A stretch of DNA of 18,684 nt from CAXMNX01 sp964194845 (GTDB lineage Bacteria; Pseudomonadota; Alphaproteobacteria; Rhodobacterales; Rhodobacteraceae), in contig CAXMNX010000021.1 of the NCBI GenBank assembly GCA_964194845.1, positions 1 through 18,684 of the forward strand, in the 5' to 3' direction. Below the pieces are notes generated by a model. It had not been told where the DNA came from and ran no database searches. It saw only the letters and a list, made by a program, of their open reading frames with translations. Position 1 is the first letter of the stretch. Each line of letters starts with the position of its first letter. Made by a program: the position numbers and the translations under genes. This document shows positions 1 to 6,989 of the stretch, piece after piece.

Positions 1-6
1 GCGGCT

Positions 7-24
7 CCCACGACTAGTAGTGGG
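7..24. repeat. Imperfect 18-bp palindrome downstream of typA
   Basis: CCCAC and GTGGG arms enclose an ACTAGT core, with one g/a mismatch on each side of the core. No T-tract follows on the minus strand within the window, so it is not a convincing terminator for typA. The rest of the 172-nt stretch between the window edge and the typA stop shows no gene or other clear signal. Confidence 0.4.
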
Positions 25-172
25 CCGAGCTCGATCGCTGCCGATTCTCCGCCGTGTCCAGCTGGACCAGACTTCAACATCGTGCAGGAAACCTCCTAAT
101 TGACTCGAAGCTGAAACTGGTACGCAGGTCCGCTTTGGGCTGCCGATTCAACCGATCGTCGCAACACACTCC

Positions 173-1993
173 TCAATCCGCAGCGCGCGCCTGTCGTTTG
201 CGTTCGTGCACGTCAAGGAACCTTTTCCGCAACCGGATCGCGTTCGGCGTAACTTCGACCAGCTCGTCGTCGTCGATATAGGCAATCGCCTGTTCCAGCG
301 ACATCTGGATCGGCGTCGTCAGGCGCACCGCCTCGTCCGTGCCCGAGGCGCGGACATTTGTCAGCTTCTTGCCTTTCAGCGGGTTCACCTCAAGATCGTT
401 CTCGCGCGAATGTTCGCCGATGATCATGCCGCCATAAACGTCCGTCTGGGCGCCGATGAACATCCGCCCCCGGTCTTCTAGGTTGAAAAGCGCGAATGCC
501 ACGGACTGGCCCGCCGCGATCGAGATCAGGACACCGGCGCGGCGTCCGGGGATCGGGCCGCGCCAGTATTGCCAGTCGAAAAACACCCGGTTCAGAACGC
601 CGGTGCCGCGCGTGTCGGTCAGAAATTCGCCGTGATAGCCGATCAGCCCGCGGGAAGGGACATGTGCCACGATCCGGGTTTTGCCAGCCCCGGCCGCGCG
701 CATTTCCACCAGTTCGCCTTTGCGCGGCCCGGTGATCTTTTCGATAACCGCGCCGGAATATGTGTCGTCAACATCGATGGTAACCTCTTCGATCGGCTCC
801 AATCGCTGGCCGTCCACATCGCGGGTCAGCACCCGGGGGCGCGAGATTGAAAGCTCGAACCCTTCGCGGCGCATGTTTTCGATCAACACGCCCATCTGCA
901 ATTCGCCCCGGCCTGCAACGTCGAAAGCCTCGCCGCTGGGTGTGTCGCTGATCTTGATAGCAACGTTCTGCTCGGCCTCGCGCATCAGCCGTTGGCCGAT
1001 GACGCGCGACTGGACCTTTTTGCCGTCGCGACCGGCAAGCGGGCTGTCGTTGATCCCGAAGGTGACGCTGATGGTCGGCGGGTCGATCGGTTGCGCAGGC
1101 AGCGCTGTATCAACCGAGATATCGCAAAGCGTGTCGGCAACGGTCGCTTTCGACATGCCCGCAATCGTCACGATGTCACCGGCTTCGGCCCGGTCAATCG
1201 CTTGCGGCGCAAGGCCTCGAAACGCCTGGATTTTCGTCACGCGGAACCGTTCAATCAAAGCGCTATCGCGGGTCAGCGATTTCAATGTGTCGCCGACCTT
1301 CAACCGCCCACTTTCGACGCGACCCGTCAGAATGCGGCCAATAAAAGGGTCCGCCCCAAGCGTCGTTGCCAGCATCCTGAACGGCTCGTCAATACGCGCG
1401 ATCTGCGACGGCGCCTCGACATGCGCGACAACGCAGGCAAAAAGCGCCGAAAGATCCGTGCGCGGCCCCGTCAGTTCGACATCGGCCCAGCCGGACCGGC
1501 CAGAGGCATAAAGAACCGGGAAATCAAGTTGTTCGTCGTTCGCGCCAAGCGCCACAAACAGGTCGAACACCTCGTTAAGCGCGCGGTCGGGTTCGCTGTC
1601 GGGCTTGTCCACCTTGTTGAGAACAACAATCGGCCGAAGCCCGAGCGCCAGCGCCTTTGATGTGACAAACTTCGTTTGCGGCATTGGCCCTTCGGCCGCA
1701 TCGACCAACAGCGCCACACCGTCGACCATCGACAGGATACGCTCTACCTCGCCGCCAAAATCGGCGTGACCGGGTGTGTCGACAATGTTGATCCGCGTGC
1801 CCTGCCATTCGATCGAGGTCGCCTTGGCCAGGATGGTGATCCCACGCTCGCGCTCGATATCGTTGCTGTCCATCGCCCGTTCGGCGACAGCCTGACCTTC
1901 GCGAAATGTGCCGGACTGACCGAGCATCGCGTCGACCAGCGTGGTTTTTCCGTGATCGACATGCGCGATGATCGCGATATTGCGAAGTTCCAT
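173..1993 (-). CDS. typA: Translational GTPase TypA/BipA
   Basis: Ribosome-associated translational GTPase of the EF-G family. It acts in the cytoplasm, and in studied bacteria it is linked to 50S assembly and to growth at low temperature or under stress. At 606 residues it matches the usual family length (about 607). The GTPase motifs are clear: P-loop AHVDHGKT at residues 10-17, switch I ERERGITI at 47-54, DTPGH at 72-76 and NKVD at 126-129. EF-G-like domains and the TypA-specific C-terminal domain follow. The ATG at 1993 is preceded by AAGGA with good spacing. Its upstream gap holds a probable regulator remnant and the divergent MAPEG gene, so it is probably transcribed alone. No terminator was found downstream in the window. 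Confidence 0.97.
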   Translation of the reverse strand: MELRNIAIIAHVDHGKTTLVDAMLGQSGTFREGQAVAERAMDSNDIERERGITILAKATSIEWQGTRINIVDTPGHADFGGEVERILSMVDGVALLVDAAEGPMPQTKFVTSKALALGLRPIVVLNKVDKPDSEPDRALNEVFDLFVALGANDEQLDFPVLYASGRSGWADVELTGPRTDLSALFACVVAHVEAPSQIARIDEPFRMLATTLGADPFIGRILTGRVESGRLKVGDTLKSLTRDSALIERFRVTKIQAFRGLAPQAIDRAEAGDIVTIAGMSKATVADTLCDISVDTALPAQPIDPPTISVTFGINDSPLAGRDGKKVQSRVIGQRLMREAEQNVAIKISDTPSGEAFDVAGRGELQMGVLIENMRREGFELSISRPRVLTRDVDGQRLEPIEEVTIDVDDTYSGAVIEKITGPRKGELVEMRAAGAGKTRIVAHVPSRGLIGYHGEFLTDTRGTGVLNRVFFDWQYWRGPIPGRRAGVLISIAAGQSVAFALFNLEDRGRMFIGAQTDVYGGMIIGEHSRENDLEVNPLKGKKLTNVRASGTDEAVRLTTPIQMSLEQAIAYIDDDELVEVTPNAIRLRKRFLDVHERKRQARAAD

Positions 1994-2023
1994 TGACCGT
2001 TCCTTGAGGGATATGCGCGGCGC

Positions 2024-2214
2024 TTACCCGCTCGCCTGATTGCGGTCCAGCGATAATTCCGCCCGCGCGCCTGGCTGTGGCAGCGGCGCTTTGGTCCCGC
2101 GCCGCCCAGATACCCGTTCCGTCGCGCGCCGATTTTGCCAAACCCATCCTGCCAAAACACGGAAACCGCTGCATCTATTGCACTTTCAGGTTCAAATTCG
2201 CGGCTTTGCGGCAT
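2024..2214 (-). pseudogene. Probable TetR-family regulator remnant (N-terminus only)
   Basis: An ATG at 2214 with a good ribosome binding site (GGAG, 5 nt spacer) opens a reading frame whose first 25 or so residues read MPQSREFEPESAIDAAVSVF followed by WQDGF. This is the classic start of TetR/AcrR regulators (REF-x(4)-A-[LI]-DAA, then FW-x-x-G[FY]). After GFG the expected helix-turn-helix (T-S-x-x-x-L ... S-L-Y-x-x-F) is missing in all three frames. The frame runs on as low-complexity Arg/Gly sequence into typA. Another frame ends at TAA 2026-2024, which I used as the nominal end. It looks like a gene with most of its body deleted. It lies divergent to the MAPEG gene, the usual arrangement of such a regulator and its target. 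The homology is by eye only. Confidence 0.45.
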
Positions 2215-2229
2215 TTCACTCCGCACGCA

Positions 2230-2260
2230 TTGACAATCTAACCACTTGGACAGATATAGC
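2230..2260 (+). promoter_or_regulatory. Candidate sigma70 promoter for the MAPEG gene
   Basis: A perfect TTGACA lies at 2230-2235. The -10 is weaker: GATATA at 2253-2258 (17 nt spacer) or TATAGC at 2255-2260 (19 nt). Initiation near 2265 would give a leader of about 90 nt before the ATG at 2353. The site lies 16 bp upstream of the start of the divergent TetR-like remnant. Confidence 0.5.
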
Positions 2261-2265
2261 ATTCA

Positions 2266-2277
2266 ATCCATCTGGAT
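2266..2277. promoter_or_regulatory. Possible operator: short inverted repeat at the MAPEG promoter
   Basis: ATCCA-TC-TGGAT, a 12-bp inverted repeat, sits at the predicted transcription start of the MAPEG gene and next to the remnant of a TetR-like regulator. Position and symmetry suit an operator, but so short a repeat could occur by chance. Confidence 0.2.
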
Positions 2278-2352
2278 AGTTTCAAAAGGTTCGAGACAGG
2301 ATCGCCAATATCAACCGCCATAAGAATCTCGGCGACACCAAGGAAACCACCC

Positions 2353-2751
2353 ATGACACCCATCGACGCACTGGCCGCTTTTGCGATTATCACGCTGGTT
2401 ATTATTGGAACGGAGATTTTCTATACATACGCCACACAGGGCTTTGGCTATGGGTTTTCGTCTAACCGGGGTACGGCTGAACTGTCGCCATTCGGCCAAA
2501 GGCTTAAACGGTCTCTGCAAAATCATGTCGAAAGCGCGATCTATGTTGTTCCCGCCCTTGCAGGTGCTGCATTGCTGGGGCTGGACGGCGGCGGCATCAG
2601 CCTGGCGGCGCTGCTTGTCATTGTCGGACGTGTCTTGTTCCCATTGCTTTACCTGACCGGCATCCCGTTCATTCGCGTTCCGGCCTTTGGCCTTGCCACG
2701 GTTTCAAGTCTCTATATTGCGGTCGTGGTCCTGATGAACGTGCCGGGCTGA
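2353..2751 (+). CDS. MAPEG family membrane protein
   Basis: A 132-residue integral membrane protein of the MAPEG type (membrane-associated proteins in eicosanoid and glutathione metabolism). Bacterial members are mostly of unknown substrate, some being glutathione S-transferase-like. Four hydrophobic segments are visible, roughly residues 5-25, 60-80, 82-105 and 110-130. Between the first two is the family-like polar loop with FGQRLKRSLQNHVES (about residues 47-61), whose R-x-x-x-N-x-x-E arrangement is typical. The ATG at 2353 is preceded by AAGGA with an 8-nt spacer and by a promoter candidate. It converges on the GFA-family gene. It may be a target of the decayed TetR-like regulator. The family call is confident, the substrate is unknown. 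Confidence 0.88.
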   Translation: MTPIDALAAFAIITLVIIGTEIFYTYATQGFGYGFSSNRGTAELSPFGQRLKRSLQNHVESAIYVVPALAGAALLGLDGGGISLAALLVIVGRVLFPLLYLTGIPFIRVPAFGLATVSSLYIAVVVLMNVPG

Positions 2752-2786
2752 ACCGCGACGGTGTCACCGCTTTCCAAGGGCAGCTC

Positions 2787-2812
2787 GGGCACTTTGCCCA
2801 ATCGGAGATTGG
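2787..2812. repeat. Overlapping hairpins with CCAATC/GATTGG core
   Basis: GGGCA-CTT-TGCCC (2787-2799) overlaps CCAATC-GGA-GATTGG (2798-2812), so the two stems compete. They lie in the 143-nt gap between the converging MAPEG and GFA genes. A longer copy of the second hairpin occurs at 5953-5971, also just downstream of a plus-strand gene. There is no T-tract, so this is not a standard intrinsic terminator. Confidence 0.5.
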
Positions 2813-2894
2813 TCAGCGCCCTTGCTATCGCCGTGTCCGTTTTGCCTCACGGAAATCAGGGTGCTGCATAGCGCCAGAACCCTCTAAGCCAACC

Positions 2895-3329
2895 TCAGGC
2901 CGGTTCCGGCCAAACAAACTCTGGCCTTAGTCCCTCATGCACTGGTCGACCATCGTCGGGCTTGGGATAGCCTTTCGAGGTGTCATAAAACGCGTGGTAG
3001 GTGGCATCGGGGAACGGCCCGTCATAGCCCATGACATTCGGCACCGCCACACGGATGCGCTTTTGCTTGTCATCCAGCATGATCGGCGTTCCGCAATCGG
3101 CACAAACGCAAAGCTCCAGCGGTCCGTCGGGATTGCCGGCGTTGAACGGCTGCCGGTTCAGCTTTTCGGGATGATCAACTTCGATGTCGCCCCAGTTAAA
3201 GAAAGCGACATGGGTCGTTTGCTGTCCAGTCACGGCCTTGCAAACGTTGCAGTGGCAGACGTGATTATCTATCGGATCGGCTTTGACGCGCGTGTGGACA
3301 TGATCGCAACCGCCTTTGAATTCCGCCAT
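2895..3329 (-). CDS. GFA/CENP-V family zinc-binding protein
   Basis: A 144-residue protein of the glutathione-dependent formaldehyde-activating enzyme (Gfa/CENP-V/S) superfamily. The founding member condenses formaldehyde with glutathione, but most members are uncharacterised. Zinc-ligand motifs visible are CHCNVC at residues 25-30 and CVCADCG at 74-80. The first motif, usually C-x-C-G, is here C8-D-H10. I chose the ATG at 3329, not the longer open frame reaching 3551, because GGGAGG lies directly upstream and the N-terminus MAEFKGGC fits the family start. A TATATT on the minus strand (3379-3374) is a possible -10. It is divergent from the GMC oxidoreductase. The family is clear, and no biochemical role can be given. 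Confidence 0.87.
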   Translation of the reverse strand: MAEFKGGCDHVHTRVKADPIDNHVCHCNVCKAVTGQQTTHVAFFNWGDIEVDHPEKLNRQPFNAGNPDGPLELCVCADCGTPIMLDDKQKRIRVAVPNVMGYDGPFPDATYHAFYDTSKGYPKPDDGRPVHEGLRPEFVWPEPA

Positions 3330-3580
3330 TTTCTTCCCTCCCAATAAATCAGCGCAAATAATCGCGCGCTTTGAATATAGGTTTCTGCCGGGCTCGGAAC
3401 CGCAGTTTCTCAGCCGACAGGTAAGTTTTAAGGTGAAAATGGCAGTTGACCTAATGGAAACTGGCAAGCCTGCCCGCTGCAATGCCTTCTCCAGCTCCCG
3501 ACACGCCGCGAAAATCTGCCGATATTTGCCTTGATCAACGTCGCTCCGCAAGGTTGTCTTCGCATCGGAAAGGCGGCCAA

Positions 3581-5170
3581 TTGCAGGACTACGACTACAT
3601 CATCATCGGTGCGGGCTCTGGCGGCGGGTTTGCCGCACTCCGACTGTCCGAAAACCCGGACGTGCGGGTGCTGATCCTTGAGGCTGGCCTAAGCGACGCA
3701 CATTGGACCACGCGCATTCCCGCAGGCGCGCGCTATACTTTCGGGGGCGGTCCCCGCACCTGGTCGTTCGAGACCGAGCCCGAGCCGCATATGATGGGCC
3801 GCCGCCTGATGCAGCCGCGTGGCAAGGTGGTGGGCGGATCGTCATCGCTGAATGGCATGGTCTATGTGCGCGGCCACGCCCGAGACTTTGACGGCTGGGC
3901 GGCGAACGGTGCCGCCGGTTGGTCTTACCAGGACGTCCTTCCGCATTATCGCGCCATCGAATGCTACGCCCAGGGTGCAAACGCCTTTCGCGGCGGCGAC
4001 GGCCCGGTCAAAGTTGGCAAAAACAATGTCCTGCACCGAATCGAGACCGCGTTTCTTGAAGCTGCCGCCGAGGCAGGCCACCCGCTGCCCGAAGACTACA
4101 ACGGTGCCGATCAGCTTGGTGCCGCGGCCTTTGACAGCAACATCGACGATGGCTGGCGCTCGGGCACCGCACGCGCCTGCGTCAATCCCGCCGCGACCCG
4201 TCCAAACGTGAAGTTGGTGACGCAAGCCATTGTTACCAAGCTTATTCTTGAAAACGGACGCGCCGTCGGCGTCGCTTACCGACAGATTGGCAAAGACCAC
4301 ATCGTCCGCACTCAGGGCGAGATCGTTCTTGCCGCAGGCGCATTCCAGACGCCGCAACTGCTGATGCTGTCGGGTCTGGGTCCGGCGGACCAACTCCGCC
4401 AGCTCGGCATCGAGGTGATTGCCGACCTGCCTGGGGTTGGAGCGAACCTTCAGGACCATCTCGAAGTTCACCTGAAACACCTGAGCCCGCACAAGGGCAT
4501 TTCACAAAACCATCTGCTGCGCCGCCACCGGATCCTTATGGCTGGCTTTCAGTGGTATCTGTTCAAATCCGGCCCCGCCGCACGCGCCCCGAGCCGCGTT
4601 GGCGCATTCTTTGAAAGTGGCGAAGACGCCGGTTTCCCCGATATCCAGTTCCATTTCTGGCCCTACTTCCTTGAAGGCTGGTCGCCGCCGCCTGACAAGG
4701 ACGGCTATTGCTTCGACGTCGGTCCGGTGCGGTCAACAAGTCGCGGCTGGGTGCGGTTGCGATCCGCCGATCCCTTTGATGCACCGATGATCCAGCTAAA
4801 CGGGCTCTCCACGGGCGAAGATCTGGCGCTTTTTCGCCGCGCCATCGCCATCGCGCGCGATATCGCCGCCCAGCCCGCCTTCGATTTCTGTCGCGGCCCT
4901 GAGGTCTCGCCCGGCGCGGGCGTCACCTCTGACGCCGATCTCGACGCTTACATACGCGCCAACTCCAACAGCGCCTATCACTCCTGCGGCACCGCGAAAA
5001 TCGGGACCGATGACATGGCGGTCGTCGACGCGCAGGGCCGGGTTCACGGCGTCGAAGGGCTGCGCATCGCGGATGCCTCGATCATGCCGACGATCATCAA
5101 CGGCAACATCAACGCGCCAGTTATGATGATTGGCGAAAAGATTGCGCAGCATATCTTGGGACGGGATTAG
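3581..5170 (+). CDS. GMC family FAD-dependent oxidoreductase (choline dehydrogenase-like)
   Basis: A flavoprotein of the glucose-methanol-choline family, which oxidises alcohols at a bound FAD. With the TTG start at 3581 it has 529 residues, the usual length. The TTG is preceded by GGAAAGG and directly precedes the dinucleotide fold (YDYIIIGAGSGGG). The upstream ATG at 3482 adds 33 residues unlike the family. Visible motifs are the GAGSGG loop (residues 10-16), GMC signature 1 (GKVVGGSSSLNG), E28-like acidic end of strand two (ILEAG), and the C-terminal active site with catalytic His about 467 (AYHSCGT) and Asn about 511 (GNINAP). This His/Asn pair is like that of choline oxidase. No betaine or transport genes accompany it, so the substrate is open. 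Confidence 0.93.
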   Translation: MQDYDYIIIGAGSGGGFAALRLSENPDVRVLILEAGLSDAHWTTRIPAGARYTFGGGPRTWSFETEPEPHMMGRRLMQPRGKVVGGSSSLNGMVYVRGHARDFDGWAANGAAGWSYQDVLPHYRAIECYAQGANAFRGGDGPVKVGKNNVLHRIETAFLEAAAEAGHPLPEDYNGADQLGAAAFDSNIDDGWRSGTARACVNPAATRPNVKLVTQAIVTKLILENGRAVGVAYRQIGKDHIVRTQGEIVLAAGAFQTPQLLMLSGLGPADQLRQLGIEVIADLPGVGANLQDHLEVHLKHLSPHKGISQNHLLRRHRILMAGFQWYLFKSGPAARAPSRVGAFFESGEDAGFPDIQFHFWPYFLEGWSPPPDKDGYCFDVGPVRSTSRGWVRLRSADPFDAPMIQLNGLSTGEDLALFRRAIAIARDIAAQPAFDFCRGPEVSPGAGVTSDADLDAYIRANSNSAYHSCGTAKIGTDDMAVVDAQGRVHGVEGLRIADASIMPTIINGNINAPVMMIGEKIAQHILGRD

Positions 5171-5200
5171 GTAATGAAAAAGCGCTCTGCCTAAATCTGA

Positions 5201-5240
5201 ACTGCGCGCAGTGGTAAACTTATTGAAATTTCCCTAAAAT
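5201..5240 (+). promoter_or_regulatory. Candidate promoter with palindrome upstream of the TPR gene
   Basis: TAAAAT at 5235-5240 resembles a -10 box and ends 6 nt before the ATG at 5247, so the transcript could be leaderless. A perfect 12-bp palindrome ACTGCGCGCAGT (5201-5212) lies just upstream and touches the weak -35 region (TGGTAA, 5212-5217). It could be an operator. Both are tentative. Confidence 0.3.
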
Positions 5241-5246
5241 GAGAGA

Positions 5247-5798
5247 ATGCGATCGCTCCGCATCATCTCTATGATATGCGCCCTTGCCGGAATGATTGGC
5301 CCGGCGCTGGCCGATCAGAACAGTCCGCGCCTGGGTGAGCTATTCACCGAACTCGGGCAAATTTTGGCACCGGTTGAGGCGGCAGTGATCGAGGCGCAAA
5401 TATGGGCGTTATGGCTTGAAACTTCGGATCAGGCGGCCGCATCACATTTGCAGTCAGGACTGAATGCGATGGGCGTCAATGATCTTCCCGCCGCACTTCA
5501 AGCTTTCGATCAGCTTGTCACAGTTGCGCCGGACTTTGCTGAGGGCTGGAACAAGCGCGCAACGGTTCACTACCTGATGGGAAATTTTGATCTGTCTCTC
5601 GATGACATCGCCACCACGGTTTCACTGGAACCTCGCCATTTCGGAGCATTGTCGGGGCGCGGGCTGGTCTATTTCAATCTCAACGAACTTGGGCGCGCGC
5701 TGGACGCGTTTGATGCCGCACTCGCCCTTTACCCAACCATGGCCGGCCCGCGCATCAATGCCGAAGCAATTCGCCAGATTTTGGGCGAGGAGATTTAG
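5247..5798 (+). CDS. Secreted tetratricopeptide repeat protein
   Basis: A 183-residue protein with an N-terminal signal peptide: basic MRSLR, a hydrophobic stretch to about residue 20, and a likely cleavage after ALA at 20-22. About three TPR units follow, near residues 65-98, 99-132 and 133-166, with typical A-x-x-x-F/Y and N-x-R-A patterns (WNKRATVHYL, GRGLVYFNL) and P at unit ends. TPR domains bind other proteins. Export suggests a periplasmic role, but no partner is apparent. There is no clear ribosome binding site before the ATG at 5247, and a -10-like box is so close that translation may be leaderless. The upstream GMC gene is on the same strand 76 nt away, with no obvious functional link. 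Confidence 0.85.
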   Translation: MRSLRIISMICALAGMIGPALADQNSPRLGELFTELGQILAPVEAAVIEAQIWALWLETSDQAAASHLQSGLNAMGVNDLPAALQAFDQLVTVAPDFAEGWNKRATVHYLMGNFDLSLDDIATTVSLEPRHFGALSGRGLVYFNLNELGRALDAFDAALALYPTMAGPRINAEAIRQILGEEI

Positions 5799-5894
5799 GG
5801 TTGGGGTTAGGGGGCGCTGATGCGGTTCGCCAGAAAGGCGGCGAGTAGGCCTATGTCGGGTATGCGGGGCGGGGCCAACGATGGGTTCCTTCTT

Positions 5895-5971
5895 GCGTCC
5901 GGACCGAGGGGTGGGCGTGAAGCGCCCGACCCGTGGGGTCGGTTCGGACGCTGCCCAATCTGCGATTGGGC
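5895..5971. repeat. Large structured palindromic element with trailing CCCAATC hairpin
   Basis: A 13-nt outer stem (5895-5907 with 5939-5951, one G-T pair) encloses an inner stem GGGT/ACCC and GGGCG/CGCCC around a TGAAG loop, with one bulged base. A competing stem, GACCC-gtg-GGGTC, is possible at 5928-5940. A second hairpin follows at once: GCCCAATC-TGC-GATTGGGC (5953-5971). It lies in the 283-nt gap between the converging TPR gene and rpmD. No T-tract is present. Words from it recur at 2787-2812 and 12995-13041, so it is probably a dispersed intergenic repeat, though a structured RNA is not excluded. Confidence 0.5.
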
Positions 5972-6010
5972 TTGAAGTGGACAACCATAATTCAATAAGC
6001 ACCCTGCAAA

Positions 6011-6040
6011 GAAAAACGCCCCGGCTTTCCAACCGGGGCG
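6011..6040 (-). terminator. Intrinsic terminator after rpmD
   Basis: On the minus strand an 8-bp stem (CGCCCCGG/CCGGGGCG, 8-nt loop) is followed by TTTTTC. It lies about 40 nt beyond the rpmD stop and ends the ribosomal transcription unit. Confidence 0.9.
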
Positions 6041-6053
6041 CATTAGCTTTTAC

Positions 6054-6075
6054 GTAGGCCGGGCTTCAGCGCGGC
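6054..6075. repeat. Degenerate GTAGG-type palindromic unit after rpmD
   Basis: GTAGGCCGGGCTTC followed by AGCGCGGC is a diverged copy of the GTAGG-headed palindrome found at 6932, 13362 and 18477. It sits between the rpmD stop and its terminator. Confidence 0.45.
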
Positions 6076-6081
6076 ACTTAC

Positions 6082-6270
6082 TCAGCCCTTTTCTTCCACA
6101 ATCTCAACCAGATGCGAAATCGCGTTGACCATGCCGCGAACGCTTGGCGTGTCTTCCAGCTCGCGGGTCTTGTGCATTTTGTTCAGGCCCAGACCCACCA
6201 GCGTCGCGCGCTGTTTGGCCGGGCGGCGGATCGGCGAGCCGATCTGCTTGACTACGATGGTTTTCGCCAT
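6082..6270 (-). CDS. rpmD: 50S ribosomal protein L30
   Basis: A 62-residue large-subunit protein of the short bacterial L30 type, starting AKTIVVKQIGSPIRR, with the conserved L-x-x-x-G-L-x-x-M motif (residues 25-33). It starts 4 nt after the rpsE stop. Its ribosome binding site GAGGAGG lies within the end of rpsE, so the two are translationally coupled. It is the last gene of this ribosomal run: a terminator follows and the usual next gene, rplO, is absent. Confidence 0.97.
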   Translation of the reverse strand: MAKTIVVKQIGSPIRRPAKQRATLVGLGLNKMHKTRELEDTPSVRGMVNAISHLVEIVEEKG

Positions 6271-6274
6271 TGCC

Positions 6275-6856
6275 TCAGGCCTCCTCGGCTTCGGGTACGG
6301 CCTCGGCTGCCGGTGTGCCTTCGCGCTTCGGCAGAATGTCCGAGACCTTCTTGCCGCGGCGCTGTGCCACCGAACGCGGGCTTGCCTGCTTTTGCAGACC
6401 GTCGATGGTGGCGCGGATCATGTTGTAAGGGTTCTGGCTGCCGAGCGACTTCGCCACAACATCGTGCATTCCCAGCATTTCAAAAACCGCCCGCATCGGG
6501 CCACCGGCGATGATCCCGGTGCCGGTTGGTGCCGTGCGCATCACGACCTTGCCCGCACCGTGACGACCTTCGATGTCGTGATGCAGCGTGCGGCCTTCGC
6601 GCAGTGGCACGCGGATCAACTGGCGCTTGGCCTGTTCCGTTGCCTTGCGGATCGCTTCGGGCACTTCTTTGGCCTTACCTTTGCCAAAGCCGACGCGACC
6701 CTTTTGGTCGCCGACGACGACAAGCGCTGCAAAGCCGAAGCGTTTGCCGCCCTTCACGGTCTTCGACACACGGTTGATCGCGACCAGGCGGTCAGCGAAT
6801 TCAGGGTTTTCGTCGCGGTCGCGACGGCCGCCTCGTTGTTGTGGTCCTCTGGCCAT
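6275..6856 (-). CDS. rpsE: 30S ribosomal protein S5
   Basis: A 193-residue small-subunit protein involved in decoding fidelity and mRNA entry. The N-terminal double-stranded RNA-binding-like domain contains FGFAALVVVGDQKGRVGFG (about residues 40-58). The C-terminal domain has the GTGIIAGGPMRAV motif. It is longer than E. coli S5 (about 167), with an Arg/Gly-rich N-terminus and an acidic Ala/Glu C-tail, both common in alphaproteobacteria. AGGAGG precedes the ATG. Unlike the rest of the run, it is separated from rplR by 133 nt holding two palindromes. Confidence 0.98.
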   Translation of the reverse strand: MARGPQQRGGRRDRDENPEFADRLVAINRVSKTVKGGKRFGFAALVVVGDQKGRVGFGKGKAKEVPEAIRKATEQAKRQLIRVPLREGRTLHHDIEGRHGAGKVVMRTAPTGTGIIAGGPMRAVFEMLGMHDVVAKSLGSQNPYNMIRATIDGLQKQASPRSVAQRRGKKVSDILPKREGTPAAEAVPEAEEA

Positions 6857-6931
6857 CTGGCCTCCTAGTCAAGTTGGCGCGGTTCGCGCCGGTTGTCCAA
6901 CCGAAGTGCCTTTGGCCCCGGTCATCGGCAA

Positions 6932-6983
6932 GCCGGGGTGAACCCCGGCCTACACAGGCCCGCAAGGCGGGGTTCACCCCGCC
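6932..6983. repeat. Pair of GC-rich palindromes between rplR and rpsE
   Basis: Unit 1 is GCCGGGGT-GA-ACCCCGGC followed by CTAC (6932-6953). Unit 2 is GGCGGGGT-TC-ACCCCGCC (6966-6983). They occupy the otherwise empty 133-nt gap inside the operon. No T-run follows either on the minus strand, so they should not stop transcription, though they would form strong mRNA hairpins. Confidence 0.8.
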
Positions 6984-6989
6984 ACACGC

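Noticed and set aside
54..281. 75-residue plus-strand frame at the left edge
   Set aside because: It overlaps the typA 3' end, has a Ser/Arg-rich composition and no ribosome binding site.
681..1511. 276-residue plus-strand open frame
   Set aside because: It lies wholly within typA on the opposite strand, is Ser/Arg/Pro-rich and has no recognisable motif: a shadow frame of a high-GC gene.
2787..2812. Bidirectional terminator for the converging MAPEG and GFA genes
   Set aside because: No T-tract on either strand after the stems; recorded as a repeat instead.
3330..3551. Upstream extension of the GFA gene to 3551
   Set aside because: The extra 74 residues do not fit the family, and GGGAGG directly precedes the ATG at 3329.
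6932..6983. Palindromes as terminators inside the ribosomal operon
   Set aside because: Stable stems but no T-run on the minus strand, and essential genes follow downstream.
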